Shown here: piece by piece, positions 15,087-23,839 of the stretch
How the letters are laid out: every line of letters begins with the position of its first letter
Numbering within the stretch: the stretch's first letter is position 1
NCBI GenBank assembly: GCA_026707185.1
Contig: JAPOXI010000123.1
Coordinates: 1-25,484 of the forward strand
Source: Chloroflexota bacterium
GTDB taxonomy: Bacteria; Chloroflexota; UBA11872
DNA: 25,484 bases
Direction of reading: 5' to 3'
Notes under the pieces: generated by a model
Seen by the model: the letters and a program-made list of their open reading frames with translations, nothing else
Told to the model about the DNA's origin: nothing
Databases searched by the model: none
Translations under genes and position numbers: made by a program

Positions 15087-15419
15087 GTGCGCACCTACGA
15101 GCTTGTGGTGATCTATGGGGTCGAACAGGTCCCCGAACTCACCGCCGCCCACATCGACGCCGTCACCGAACGTATCAGCGCGCACGGCGGCGAGGTCGAC
15201 ACCGCCAACACCTGGGGCCGACGCAAGTTCGCCTACCCCATCAAGAAGCAGCGCGAAGGACACTACGTCCTGCTCAAGTTCACCATCGACCCCGCCAACA
15301 TCGGCGAACTCGAAGGTTCCCTGCGCCTCGTCGAAGACGTCACCCGCTTCCTCATCGTTGCCGAAGACCCTGACGTGGCCGCCTACGAGGCCAAGCAACT
15401 GGCCGAGCTTCATCGGTGA
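15087..15419 (+). CDS. rpsF: 30S ribosomal protein S6
   Basis: The 110-residue S6 begins at GTG 15087 with RTYELVVIYGVEQVPE and continues with the conserved WGRRKFAYPIKKQREGHYVLLKF and VTRFLIVAEDPD segments. S6 binds S18 on the platform of the small subunit. It is the first gene of the classical rpsF-ssb-rpsR cluster, and its stop overlaps the ssb start as GTGA. A longer frame upstream (to 14895) would include the leader and is not supported by homology. Confidence 0.95.
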   Translation: MRTYELVVIYGVEQVPELTAAHIDAVTERISAHGGEVDTANTWGRRKFAYPIKKQREGHYVLLKFTIDPANIGELEGSLRLVEDVTRFLIVAEDPDVAAYEAKQLAELHR

Positions 15420-15898
15420 CCGAACAGAGCGGCCAGCGCCGCGGTCGCTCGCGAGGACTCAATCGCGTGCAGATCATCGGCAACCTGGGGCGCGATCCCG
15501 AGATGCGCTTCACCCAGGGTGGCACGCCCGTCACCAACTTTTCCGTCGCAGTCAGCCGCAGTTGGCAATCGCGTGACGGCGAGATGCGCGAGGAAACCGA
15601 ATGGTTCCGCGTCGTCGCCTGGACTCGCTTGGCCGAGATTGCCAACGAGTACCTGCGCCGCGGTTCCAAGGTCTATGTCGAAGGCCGCCTGGCCACACGC
15701 ACGTGGCAGGACCGCGAAGGCAACGACCGCACAACAACCGAACTCGTCGCCCAGGAAATGATCATGTTGGGCGGGCGTGAGGAAAGCTCACAGCGCGACG
15801 ACTACGATGGCCAGCGTGGCGGCTATGCTGGTGGACAAGGTGCCGGCCGGTCAGCTGGCCAGGATGACGAAATCAGCCCCGACGACCTGCCGTTCTGA
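15416..15898 (+). CDS. ssb: Single-stranded DNA-binding protein
   Basis: The 160-residue SSB begins at GTG 15416. The OB fold starts at [20 protein letters not shown] and runs through [30 protein letters not shown] to about residue 118. A Gly/Gln/Arg-rich disordered tail leads to the acidic tip ISPDDLPF, which recruits replication and repair enzymes. The N-terminal ~14 residues ([13 protein letters not shown]) are basic and precede the usual start of the domain. It binds single-stranded DNA as a tetramer (family knowledge). Confidence 0.95.
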   Translation: MTEQSGQRRGRSRGLNRVQIIGNLGRDPEMRFTQGGTPVTNFSVAVSRSWQSRDGEMREETEWFRVVAWTRLAEIANEYLRRGSKVYVEGRLATRTWQDREGNDRTTTELVAQEMIMLGGREESSQRDDYDGQRGGYAGGQGAGRSAGQDDEISPDDLPF

Positions 15899-15924
15899 CG
15901 GCGCGTGAAACAGGAACGAGATTG

Positions 15925-16314
15925 ATGACCCAGGACGGCCAGGCGACAGAGGAAACCACCTCCCAGGAACCGCGCAGCGGCGCGTCGGGCGACGGCCCGC
16001 GCGGCGGCGGGCCTCGTGGTGGTGGTGGCCCCCGTGGCGGCGGTGGCCCGCGCGGCGGTGGAGGCCGTGGTCGCGGCCGCGGCCGGGGGCGCGGTTTCCG
16101 GCGTCGCGGTGACTACTTCAAGCAAACCGGCGAACCCATCGACTACAAGAACTCCCAGTTGCTGCGGCGCTTCATCGCCGACAGCGGCCGTATCGAGTCG
16201 CGCCGCAAGACGGGTATCACAGCCAAGAACCAGCGCAAGCTGGCCATCGCCATCAAGCGCGCCCGCTACCTGGGGCTGCTGCCCTACATCGTGCGGCGCC
16301 GCCTCCGCGGCTAG
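15925..16314 (+). CDS. rpsR: 30S ribosomal protein S18 with RGG-rich N-terminal extension
   Basis: The conserved S18 core ([57 protein letters not shown]) fills the last ~75 residues. It is preceded by ~55 extra residues: a Thr/Ser/Glu-rich start, then a run of PRGGG(G) units and (RG)n. Typical S18 proteins have about 70-90 residues in total; this one has 129. I chose ATG 15925, with AGGA about ten bases ahead, over the TTG just before it. RGG tracts bind RNA in many proteins, so the extension could touch rRNA or mRNA (inference). Confidence 0.93.
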   Translation: MTQDGQATEETTSQEPRSGASGDGPRGGGPRGGGGPRGGGGPRGGGGRGRGRGRGRGFRRRGDYFKQTGEPIDYKNSQLLRRFIADSGRIESRRKTGITAKNQRKLAIAIKRARYLGLLPYIVRRRLRG

Positions 16315-16332
16315 CTCCAGGCCGCCGCGCGG

Positions 16333-17439
16333 ATGTCCCCGCGCACCAGGGCCCAGCGCCGTCGCGCCCAGCGTGACCGGCGTCGTGCGGCGCGCAAGCC
16401 CGCCCAGGCCCACGTCCGCTGGCGGGATGTCCCTAACGCGGTCCGCGACTGGAGCGAGCTAACTCGCGCCCAGCGCACCGCGGCCGCGGCCAAGTTCGTC
16501 GCCGTTGCCGCCACCCTCATCCTCGCAGTCGTCAGTGCCCTCGTTGGCGTGGCGCTCCACGGCGAACTCGTCGTGCGGCCCGCGGAACCGGTCTCCACGG
16601 TCAACGGCGATCCGATTCCAGCCTCCCGTTACGCCGACTTCCTGACCCTACGTCAATTCGAACTGAGTCGTGAGCTAGCCGACACGCCTCGCACAACCGA
16701 CACCCGAGACCCCAGCCACCCGCAGGCCCAGCTCTCAACTGTGACCATCAGCGCCGTCACCGAGCTCACCAACGCGGAACTGATGCGTACCGCGGCATCC
16801 GCCCTGGGCGTTGCCGTTGACGACGCAGCCATCAGTGCGGCCTTGTACGGATTTGTTCGCGGTCCCGGCGAGGCCGCCGCCGACTTTGACTTCGCTGCCG
16901 CCTTTTCCGACATCCGCGAACGTACCCAGCTGGATTCCGACACCATCCGCGCCTTCATCGCCGACCGCGCCCTGGCCGACGCCGTGGCCGACCATCTGGC
17001 CGCCAACCTCGACCCCGCGCCCCCCCAGATTCACGCCTCCCAGATCGTTGTTCCCACCGAGGAAGCCGCTGAAACCGTGCTCGCACAACTGGACGCCCAT
17101 CAGCCCTTCGACCTCGTCGCTGAACAGGCGTCCACCGATACCGCCAGCGCCCCCGACGGCGGCAACCTCGGCTGGCTGCCCCGCGGCATCATGCCCGACA
17201 CCTGGGACGCCGCCGCCTTCGCCCTTCGGCCGGGCGCCCGCAGTAAACCCGTATCAACCTCGCAGGGCTGGCACGTCATCCAGGTTCACGAGGTCTCGCC
17301 GTCCCGCGAACTCAACTCCGAAACAGCCGAACGGCGCCGCCAGGTCACCTACGACACCTGGCTCCAAACCTTGCGCACCACCGCCGAAATCGAGTTCCTC
17401 CTCACGCCCGATATCATCGACTGGGCCACTCGGCGCTAG
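16333..17439 (+). CDS. Membrane-anchored PpiC/parvulin-type peptidyl-prolyl isomerase (SurA/PrsA-like)
   Basis: The 368-residue protein opens with ~45 strongly basic residues (RTRAQRRRAQRDRRRAARK) on the cytoplasmic side. A single hydrophobic segment at ~52-78 places the rest outside. Residues ~80-230 are the helical SurA-N/PrsA-like region (VSTVNGDPIPASRYADFL). Residues ~230-320 are a PpiC domain: IHASQIVVPTEEAAETVLAQL, then DGGNLGWLPRGIMPDTWDAAAFAL and GWHVIQVHEV. It would help fold secreted proteins, which fits a cell that secretes large FN3/LRR proteins. It starts 18 nt after rpsR in the same direction and is probably co-transcribed; no good Shine-Dalgarno was seen. Confidence 0.9.
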   Translation: MSPRTRAQRRRAQRDRRRAARKPAQAHVRWRDVPNAVRDWSELTRAQRTAAAAKFVAVAATLILAVVSALVGVALHGELVVRPAEPVSTVNGDPIPASRYADFLTLRQFELSRELADTPRTTDTRDPSHPQAQLSTVTISAVTELTNAELMRTAASALGVAVDDAAISAALYGFVRGPGEAAADFDFAAAFSDIRERTQLDSDTIRAFIADRALADAVADHLAANLDPAPPQIHASQIVVPTEEAAETVLAQLDAHQPFDLVAEQASTDTASAPDGGNLGWLPRGIMPDTWDAAAFALRPGARSKPVSTSQGWHVIQVHEVSPSRELNSETAERRRQVTYDTWLQTLRTTAEIEFLLTPDIIDWATRR

Positions 17440-17472
17440 GCGTCCCGCTCAGCAGCCCCACGTCCTGCGCGC

Positions 17473-18663
17473 TTACGAACCCGCCGCCGCCGGCGCTTCA
17501 ACCGGCACGTCCCCCTTGCGGTGCACCAGCGTGCTCAGAATCAGCGCCATCACCGCCAGCCCCGCCCCGCCGATAAAGGGCACCTGGTGCCCAAACACTT
17601 CCCACAGAATCCCGCCCGTCACCGGCAACGCCACCGCCGCCACGTGATTCATCGTCTGTCCCGCCACCAGGCTCGGGCGCAGGTCGTCCGGCGTCACCAG
17701 GATTCGTCGCAGGTACGTCGTAATGCCCACCTCCGCGCTGAAGAACAGGTGGTCCAGGATGTACAGCACAAACAGCACGCCCAGCCACGGCACCACGGCA
17801 TAGCCCAGGAAAATCGCGGCCAGGGCGCCGAACGCAACCACCAGGACCGGCCGCTCGCCGATCCGGTCGATCAGTCGACCGAAAAAATAAGCGCCGCCGA
17901 TCGACACCATGCTGTTGATCAGCGCCAGGATCGTAATCGTCCGCACCGGCACCCCGTGACTATCCACCAGCAGGAAGATCGCGAACGTCATAAAGATGTG
18001 CCGGCGTCCACCGTCCAGGAACGTCAGCGCGTAATACAGCCAATAGCGGCGTCGTAAAACGATGCGGGGCGGATGACCGATCTTGCCCATCGAGCGCAAC
18101 TGCCACACCGCCAGCGCCGCAAATGCCGCCACCCCGCCGGCCAGCAGGAAGAGCGGACGGATCCCCGTCGCCAGAACCGTCACCGCCACCAGCACAATGC
18201 AGATCCCTGCCAGATTCGCGCCCGCCATCAGCGAGCGCAGTTGCCCCAGCCGCCGTCCCTGCGTCTCCACCGTGCTCAGCCGCAGCGCAATCGTGTTCGC
18301 CACCGGCCACCACAGGTGAAACCCGATGCTCTGCGTCAGCGAAAAGACAATCAGCACCTCGATCGTCGTCACGTGAAAAAAGTTGATATAGCCGATACAC
18401 AGCAACAACAGCGCCACCGCGCCCACCACCGGCTCCGCAACCGTCATCAGCGCCGCGCCCATAACAATCGTCAGCAGGCCGGGAACTTCGCGAATCGTCT
18501 CCAGCAGCCCCAGCTCGCTGGGCCGGATACCCAGCTCCTCCACCATGAAGTTGGTGGACACGGTGATGAAAATCGAAAACGCAAGGCCAAAGCCCACCGC
18601 GGCCGCCGCCAGCCAGCCGAACGGCGGAATCTCGCGACCGCCCAGCACGTTCAGGTGGCGCAC
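17473..18663 (-). CDS. MFS transporter
   Basis: The 396-residue membrane protein has about eleven or twelve hydrophobic segments and a central cytoplasmic loop rich in Arg (RSMGKIGHPPRIVLRRRYW). The loop between segments 8 and 9 reads FFGRLIDRIGERPVL, a good match to the MFS GR.(D).(G)R..L signature; the equivalent in the first half is weak. The start GTG 18663 is used. Substrate and direction cannot be predicted. It lies 65 bp behind the small zinc-finger gene on the same strand and probably shares its promoter. Its 3' end faces the isomerase gene across a 33-bp gap with no visible terminator. Confidence 0.85.
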   Translation of the reverse strand: MRHLNVLGGREIPPFGWLAAAAVGFGLAFSIFITVSTNFMVEELGIRPSELGLLETIREVPGLLTIVMGAALMTVAEPVVGAVALLLLCIGYINFFHVTTIEVLIVFSLTQSIGFHLWWPVANTIALRLSTVETQGRRLGQLRSLMAGANLAGICIVLVAVTVLATGIRPLFLLAGGVAAFAALAVWQLRSMGKIGHPPRIVLRRRYWLYYALTFLDGGRRHIFMTFAIFLLVDSHGVPVRTITILALINSMVSIGGAYFFGRLIDRIGERPVLVVAFGALAAIFLGYAVVPWLGVLFVLYILDHLFFSAEVGITTYLRRILVTPDDLRPSLVAGQTMNHVAAVALPVTGGILWEVFGHQVPFIGGAGLAVMALILSTLVHRKGDVPVEAPAAAGS

Positions 18664-18728
18664 GTCAGTGCTTGAGCGCTGCCAACGGCAATTGCGCCGA
18701 ACCCCTGCCGCGGCCCGGCGTCAGCGCC

Positions 18729-18944
18729 TCAGCGACGCAGCCGCCCCTTCCCGTCGCACTTCGGGCACTGCCCGCTCAGCTCGTGCCAGCCGCCGGGTTT
18801 GGACGGATCCGGCCAGCGCTCATTCACGGCGCCGGTTCCCTCGCAGCGCGTACAGGTAGGTCCGGTCGGCGGCAGGATGCGCGGCAGCAGCAACACCGCC
18901 GCCACAATCAGGGCCGTGAAGATGATCCACACTTCAAGCGGCAT
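18729..18944 (-). CDS. Small membrane-anchored DnaJ-type zinc-finger protein
   Basis: The 71-residue product has an N-terminal membrane helix (residues ~5-22) and two CxxCxGxG motifs, CTRCEGTG (C31, C34) and CPKCDGKG (C60, C63). This is the spacing of half of a DnaJ zinc-binding domain, where two such motifs bind one Zn. No J domain is present, so it is not a DnaJ. It could hold unfolded protein or serve as a zinc/redox module at the membrane (inference). A -10 element TATACT (18991-18986) lies ~42 bp upstream. Confidence 0.8.
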   Translation of the reverse strand: MPLEVWIIFTALIVAAVLLLPRILPPTGPTCTRCEGTGAVNERWPDPSKPGGWHELSGQCPKCDGKGRLRR

Positions 18945-18985
18945 ATCGGCCTCTGCGCCTACGCGCCCCCCTCGCTCGCCCGCTC

Positions 18986-18991
18986 AGTATA
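18986..18991 (-). promoter_or_regulatory. -10 element for the small zinc-finger/MFS transcript
   Basis: TATACT on the minus strand matches the TATAAT consensus at five of six positions. The -35 region (near CTCGGC) is poor. It would start transcription ~35 nt ahead of ATG 18944. Confidence 0.4.
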
Positions 18992-19020
18992 GGCAGCCGC
19001 CCTCCGCAGCCGAGCGCCAT

Positions 19021-19050
19021 TTGTCCGGTTCTGTGGCCAATACCTAGAAT
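19021..19050 (+). promoter_or_regulatory. Predicted dnaE promoter
   Basis: TTGTCC (19021-19026) and TAGAAT (19045-19050) are separated by 18 bp, with four of six matches at -35 and five of six at -10. The start site would be near 19057. Confidence 0.5.
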
Positions 19051-19062
19051 CGACTCTCACTT

Positions 19063-19068
19063 GAGGAG
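19063..19068 (+). promoter_or_regulatory. dnaE ribosome binding site that fixes a TTG start
   Basis: GAGGAG stands seven bases before TTG 19076. The upstream in-frame TTG 19061 would itself overlap this site and lie almost at the predicted transcript start, so 19076 is preferred. Confidence 0.6.
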
Positions 19069-19075
19069 CCCACGC

Positions 19076-22000
19076 TTGGCCGGATTCGCCCACCTCCACG
19101 TCCACAGCGAATTCAGCCTGCTCGACGGCTTCTGCCGCATCCCCGACCTCATCGAGCGCACCGCCGCGCTCGGCATGGACTCGGTCGCCATCACCGACCA
19201 CGGCGCCATGTACGCCGCCGCCGACTTCTACCTGGCCGCCCGCGACAAGGGCGTCCGCCCGATCATCGGCTGCGAGGTTTACGTCGCCCCCCGCTCCCAC
19301 ACCGACCGCGACCCCGCCCTCGACCGCCGCTCCTTCCACCTCACCCTGCTCGCCCGCAACCTCACCGGCTACCGCAACCTCGTCCGGCTGGTATCCCGCG
19401 CCAGCCTGGACGGCTTCTACTATAAGCCCCGCATCGACCGCGACCTCTTGGCCACCCACGCCGAAGGCCTCATCTGCCTCTCCGGCTGCCCCTCCAGCGA
19501 ACTTTCACGAGCGGTCACATCCGGCAATCCGGCCCGCGCCGAGGAGGTCGCCCGCTGGCACGCCGATACCTTCGGCCCCAACAACTACTTCGTCGAGATC
19601 CAGCGCCCCGGCCTGCCCGACCAGGAACCCCTGGCCCAGGGCCTCATCGAGTTGGCCGGAGGCCTGGGCCTGCCCCTGGTCGCCTCCAACGACGTCCACT
19701 ACCTCACGCCCGACGACAGGGACGCCCACGACATCTTGCTCTGCATCCAGACCGGCAGCCTCGTCGCCGACACCGACCGCATGCGCATGGAGGGCGAGTG
19801 GTATCTCAAGTCGCCCGAGGAGATGGCCCAGGCCTTCGAGGACCAGCCCGACGCGCTGGCCAACACCGTCGCCATCGCCGAGCGCTGCGACCTTGACTTG
19901 CCGTTCGGCCGCATCGCCATGCCTTCGGTCGAGGTGCCGACCGGCCACACCGTCAAGTCGCACCTGGCCGAACTCGCCACCGAGGGTCTGGCCCGACGCC
20001 TTCCAAACGCTGACGCCAGGTACCGCGAACGCCTGGCCTACGAGCTCGACGTCATCGACCAGACCGACTTCGGCGAATACCTGCTGCTGGTGCGCGAGAT
20101 CTTCGCCTTCGCCCGCGCCCAGGGCATGTTGACCGCCCCCCGCGGCTCGGTGAACGGCAGCCTCGTCGCCTACGCCACCGACATGTCGGACATCGATCCG
20201 ATCGAGCACGACATCATCTTCGAGCGCTTCCTCACCATCGGCCGCAAAGGCTCCATGCCCGACGTGGACATGGACTTCCCCAGCGACCGCCGCGACGAAG
20301 TCATCGAGTACATGATCCGCCGCTTCGGCGCGGACCACGTCGCCCAAATCGTCACCTTCGGAACCCTGGCCGCCCGCGCCGCGGTTCGCGACGTCGGCCG
20401 CGTCCTCGGCATGGAATACGGCCTGACCGACCGGGTGGCCAAGCAGATTCCCGTCAACCCGGTCGATCCGTACACCATCGGCCGCTCGCTCGACGAAGTC
20501 GACGAACTCAAGCGTCTCTACCAGGAGGACGACGCCGTCCGGCGGCTGCTGGACTCGGCCCAGCGCATCGAGGGTGTCGCGCGCCACGCGTCCACCCACG
20601 CCGCCGGCCTGGTCGTCTCACGAGACCCGCTGCAGGAACACGTCCCGCTCACGCGCTCGGCCGAGGGTCGCCCGGTCGCGCAGTTCACCTTCCAGACCAT
20701 CGAGAAGATCGGCTTGCTGCAACTGGACGTGCTGGGTCTCTCCAACTTCCGCACCATCCAGCACGCGTTGCGGCTGGTGGAGCAGGCAACCGGCCAGGCG
20801 CTGGCGCCCCAGGACATCCCCCTGGACGACGACAAGGCCTTCGCGCTGCTGCGGCGCGGCCGCACCGTCGGCATCTTCCAGATGGAGGGCGCCGGCATGA
20901 CGCGCACGCTGCGCGACCTGGCGCCCACCAGCATCGGCGAAGTCGCCGCCATCATCGCGCTCTACCGCCCCGGCCCCATGGCCAACATCCCCACCTACAT
21001 CGATCGCAAGCACGGGCGCACAGCGCCCACCTATCTTCACGAGCGGCTCGAGCCCATCCTCAGCGAAACCTACGGCGTGCTGGTCTACGCCGACCAGGTG
21101 CTCATGATCGCCCGCCACCTGGCCGGCTATTCGTGGGACGAGGCCGACAACTTCCGCCGGGCCGTCGGCAAGAAGATTCGTGAAGCCCTGCAGAGCGAAC
21201 ACGAGAAATTCGTGTCGCGGTCCGTGCAGGAAGGGATTCCGAACAACGTCGCCGAGGAGATCTTCGCGCTCATCGAGCCGTTCGCCGGCTACGGATTCAA
21301 CAAGGCGCACGCCGTCTCCTACGCCGTCATCGCTTATTGGACCGCCTGGCTCAAGGCCCACTACCCCGTGCAGTTCCTTACCGCGTTGCTGGACACCGAC
21401 GCCGGCGACGTCGGCAAGGTCGCCAGCATCCGCATGGAAGCCGAATTGCTGGGTGTCAACGTGCTGCCGCCCAACATCAACCAGAGTGGCGTTTCGTTCG
21501 AGCCCAGGGACGACTCGATCGTTTTCGGCCTCACCGCCATCAAGAACGTGGGGGAGGCTGCCGTTGAGGCCATTGCCGCGGCTCGCCAGGAGGGCGGCCC
21601 GTTCAGTTCCCTGGCCGACGCCTGCGAGCGAGTCGACTTGCGCCGAGCTCCCAAGCGCGCCTGGGAATCGCTGATCAAGGTCGGCGCGCTGGACGAGCTT
21701 GGTGAGCGTCAGGCCATGCTGGAAGCGCTGGAATCGGCCATGAAACGCGGCCAGCGCACCCAGGCTGACCGCGCCGCGGGACAGACAACGATGTTCGGAA
21801 TCGGCCTGCTGCCCGAGTCGACCGAGCCGGCCCTGGAGCTTCCGGACGTCCCGGCCGCCGCCGAGGCTGAGCGGCGTCGCTGGGAGAAGGAACTGCTTGG
21901 GCTTTACGTGACACCCAGCCCGCTCTCCGACCCGATCATCGGCGAGCAGCTCGCCGCCAACGTCGACGCCCGCATCTATGAGCTCGAAGACACGCACCAC

Positions 22001-22957
22001 GGCCAGTCCATGACGATTGGAGGCATCGTCGCCAGCCAGCGCGCCTTCATGACCCGCAAGGGTCAAATGATGGGCGCCGTGACCCTTGAGGATCCGCCAG
22101 GGGCAATCGAAGTCATTTGCTTTCCCCGCATCTGGCAACACATTGCGCCGGACTTGAACAACGACCAGGTCGTTCTGGCGAGCGGCAGAATCGAGGGTGA
22201 CGACGCCTCGCCCCGGATGCTCGCCGAGAATATCTACACCCTCTCGGCCGCCACGGCGTCGAACGGATCCTCGGCGGACAACGATGCCGCGAGTCGTGCC
22301 GCCCAGGCCGAATACGAGGACGAGCCGCCCATGCCGCGCGAGGCCGAGCCGTCAACCGACTTCTACATTCCCGAGCCGGTACCCGAACCTGAAGCAGCTG
22401 CTCCGATTCCGGAAGTCGCCGAGTCCGAGGCTACCGGTGCGTCAGACGCTCCGGCCGCTTATGAGCCTGTCCCAGCACCCGAGCCACAAGTCACAGCGCC
22501 GTCGCACGCTGGCGCCAACGGCTCGGATTCGTCCACGCCTGCTGATCCGCCGGAAGAGTCCGCGCCCAACGGTGCAACCAACGGAACGGGTGACGTCGCA
22601 GTGACCACCGGAAGCGGCAACGACGCTACCCCCGCAACCAACGCTTCGGCGAACGGCTCGCCTCCAGCGCACGACGTCGACGACCCAGCACCGCCGGCCC
22701 CGCCCGAAGCTGCTCTGCCCGCCCGCGTGGTTGTCACGCTCCGCCGCAGCCCGGACCCCAGCTTCGATCTCGACCTGCTCAAGCGCCTGGACGCCGCGGT
22801 CGCGTCCAACGAAGGCCCAACGCCCCTGCATCTCCACGTGGTCAAGACCGACGGCTCCGTGGCCCGCCTCCGCTGGTCCAGGACCGTCCAACCCGACGAC
22901 ACCCTGCTCGGCGAACTCAGCGCCCAATTCGGCAAGGACAGCGTCGCCGTAGCGTAA
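19076..22957 (+). CDS. dnaE: DNA polymerase III alpha subunit
   Basis: The 1293-residue replicative polymerase starts at TTG 19076 (AGFAHLHVHSEFSLLDG). The PHP domain (~1-210) keeps HLHVH and AITDHGAM. The catalytic aspartates are D396 and D398 in PDVDMDF and a third near D551 in LQLDVLGL, comparable in spacing to the E. coli enzyme. The palm loop APRGSVNGSLVAYA replaces the usual GRGSAAGSLVAY. The fingers include QMEGAGMTRTLRDL and YRPGPMANIPTYI. A helix-hairpin-helix region and an OB fold (MTIGGIVASQRAF, from ~978) follow. Residues ~1057-1213 are a Pro/Ala/Glu/Ser/Asn-rich linker with no domain. A last ~80-residue domain (RVVVTLRRSPDPSFDLDLLK) closes the protein. It elongates DNA within the replisome. 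Confidence 0.96.
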   Translation: MAGFAHLHVHSEFSLLDGFCRIPDLIERTAALGMDSVAITDHGAMYAAADFYLAARDKGVRPIIGCEVYVAPRSHTDRDPALDRRSFHLTLLARNLTGYRNLVRLVSRASLDGFYYKPRIDRDLLATHAEGLICLSGCPSSELSRAVTSGNPARAEEVARWHADTFGPNNYFVEIQRPGLPDQEPLAQGLIELAGGLGLPLVASNDVHYLTPDDRDAHDILLCIQTGSLVADTDRMRMEGEWYLKSPEEMAQAFEDQPDALANTVAIAERCDLDLPFGRIAMPSVEVPTGHTVKSHLAELATEGLARRLPNADARYRERLAYELDVIDQTDFGEYLLLVREIFAFARAQGMLTAPRGSVNGSLVAYATDMSDIDPIEHDIIFERFLTIGRKGSMPDVDMDFPSDRRDEVIEYMIRRFGADHVAQIVTFGTLAARAAVRDVGRVLGMEYGLTDRVAKQIPVNPVDPYTIGRSLDEVDELKRLYQEDDAVRRLLDSAQRIEGVARHASTHAAGLVVSRDPLQEHVPLTRSAEGRPVAQFTFQTIEKIGLLQLDVLGLSNFRTIQHALRLVEQATGQALAPQDIPLDDDKAFALLRRGRTVGIFQMEGAGMTRTLRDLAPTSIGEVAAIIALYRPGPMANIPTYIDRKHGRTAPTYLHERLEPILSETYGVLVYADQVLMIARHLAGYSWDEADNFRRAVGKKIREALQSEHEKFVSRSVQEGIPNNVAEEIFALIEPFAGYGFNKAHAVSYAVIAYWTAWLKAHYPVQFLTALLDTDAGDVGKVASIRMEAELLGVNVLPPNINQSGVSFEPRDDSIVFGLTAIKNVGEAAVEAIAAARQEGGPFSSLADACERVDLRRAPKRAWESLIKVGALDELGERQAMLEALESAMKRGQRTQADRAAGQTTMFGIGLLPESTEPALELPDVPAAAEAERRRWEKELLGLYVTPSPLSDPIIGEQLAANVDARIYELEDTHHGQSMTIGGIVASQRAFMTRKGQMMGAVTLEDPPGAIEVICFPRIWQHIAPDLNNDQVVLASGRIEGDDASPRMLAENIYTLSAATASNGSSADNDAASRAAQAEYEDEPPMPREAEPSTDFYIPEPVPEPEAAAPIPEVAESEATGASDAPAAYEPVPAPEPQVTAPSHAGANGSDSSTPADPPEESAPNGATNGTGDVAVTTGSGNDATPATNASANGSPPAHDVDDPAPPAPPEAALPARVVVTLRRSPDPSFDLDLLKRLDAAVASNEGPTPLHLHVVKTDGSVARLRWSRTVQPDDTLLGELSAQFGKDSVAVA

Positions 22958-23008
22958 GAAAGCGTCGCAAGCAGAAACATCCGTAGGTCTGCTCTCCGCG
23001 TCTGATAA

Positions 23009-23824
23009 TCAGTCTGGCGCACTCCGCAGAGCGCGACACCCCTCAGCAAATCCCTGCCGCGCTATTCGCACGGCATCTGCGTCTGCTTGGAGACTCATTC
23101 GCTCGACTCGATTCGTTAGCTCAGCATCAAGCGCTCGCCGTGCCCACTTGAAGCGGAGAACTGATCGGATGACCACCGTCTGCTCGAACTTTGGGAGCTT
23201 ACTCACGTACGAGAGCGCGAACTGCCTACCAAGTTCGTAGGGATCGGTTGCATGTGTTTGGACAGTATCGAATGACGGTCTTGAGAACGGTGCCCAGAAG
23301 TGGGACTTCAGAACCTCCTGACCAATGAGGCGGAGTTCATCCGCCTCCATCACCAAGGTGTCCGAGAGGTTCGAGCCCATCGGCGGCTCAATACCGAGCA
23401 GCACAACTTCGACACCAAAGTCTTGGGCTTCGCGAACACCCTCTCGAAGATCCTCGTCTCCGCCCAGTAGGAATGCAGTCGAGATCGCCCTGCGTTCGGC
23501 CAGAACCATGAGATCGCGGAGGATCAGAGAATCGACACCCTTCTGCTGTCCAGCAACCAGACGCCCCAACCGAAGCTTCACCCGCGGAAGTAGGCCAATT
23601 GCCTCATGATCTGCGGTGTCCCTCTCTGCTCCGTCATACCAGTAGGTCCGCAGCCACGAGCCGAACCCACCCAAAACCTGCTCATTGCAGAACTTGGACA
23701 GCGCGGGCACAAAGGTCTCGGCATCGAGAAACTGCGACGCGCGGTCACTGACGCCGAGGCACGCAAATCCCCCAGCCTTGTAGAGATAGCCCGCATCAAC
23801 GAACACGCAGTAGCGGTCGGACAT
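23009..23824 (-). CDS. NYN-domain (PIN-like) putative ribonuclease
   Basis: From ATG 23824 (GGAG nine bases upstream; GTG 23839 is an alternative) the product has 271 residues. The NYN core occupies ~1-160: VFVDAGYLYKAG with D10, KGVDSLILRDL with D98, and FLLGGDEDLREGV with D123 and D125, followed by the Rossmann-like strand GVEVVLLGI. These acidic residues correspond to the metal-binding set of NYN/LabA-type nucleases (family knowledge). The remaining ~110 residues are helical and unrecognised. Base composition is lower in GC than the flanking genes (line 23221-23280 has 30 G/C of 60), which hints at a separate origin. Gene order suggests its own control: a promoter and a leader with an intrinsic terminator lie directly upstream. 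It converges on dnaE with a 51-bp gap. Confidence 0.85.
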   Translation of the reverse strand: MSDRYCVFVDAGYLYKAGGFACLGVSDRASQFLDAETFVPALSKFCNEQVLGGFGSWLRTYWYDGAERDTADHEAIGLLPRVKLRLGRLVAGQQKGVDSLILRDLMVLAERRAISTAFLLGGDEDLREGVREAQDFGVEVVLLGIEPPMGSNLSDTLVMEADELRLIGQEVLKSHFWAPFSRPSFDTVQTHATDPYELGRQFALSYVSKLPKFEQTVVIRSVLRFKWARRALDAELTNRVERMSLQADADAVRIARQGFAEGCRALRSAPD

Positions 23825-23839
23825 GGACACCCGCTCCAC

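Noticed and set aside
14972..15094. Longer N-terminus for the alpha/beta hydrolase starting at 15094
   Set aside because: It would overlap the rpsF start and the promoter region; GTG 14971 has a Shine-Dalgarno and directly precedes the membrane anchor.
19505..22141. Two long minus-strand frames (364 and 507 codons) opposite dnaE
   Set aside because: dnaE is unambiguous on the plus strand; the opposite frames have no domain and no ribosome binding site.
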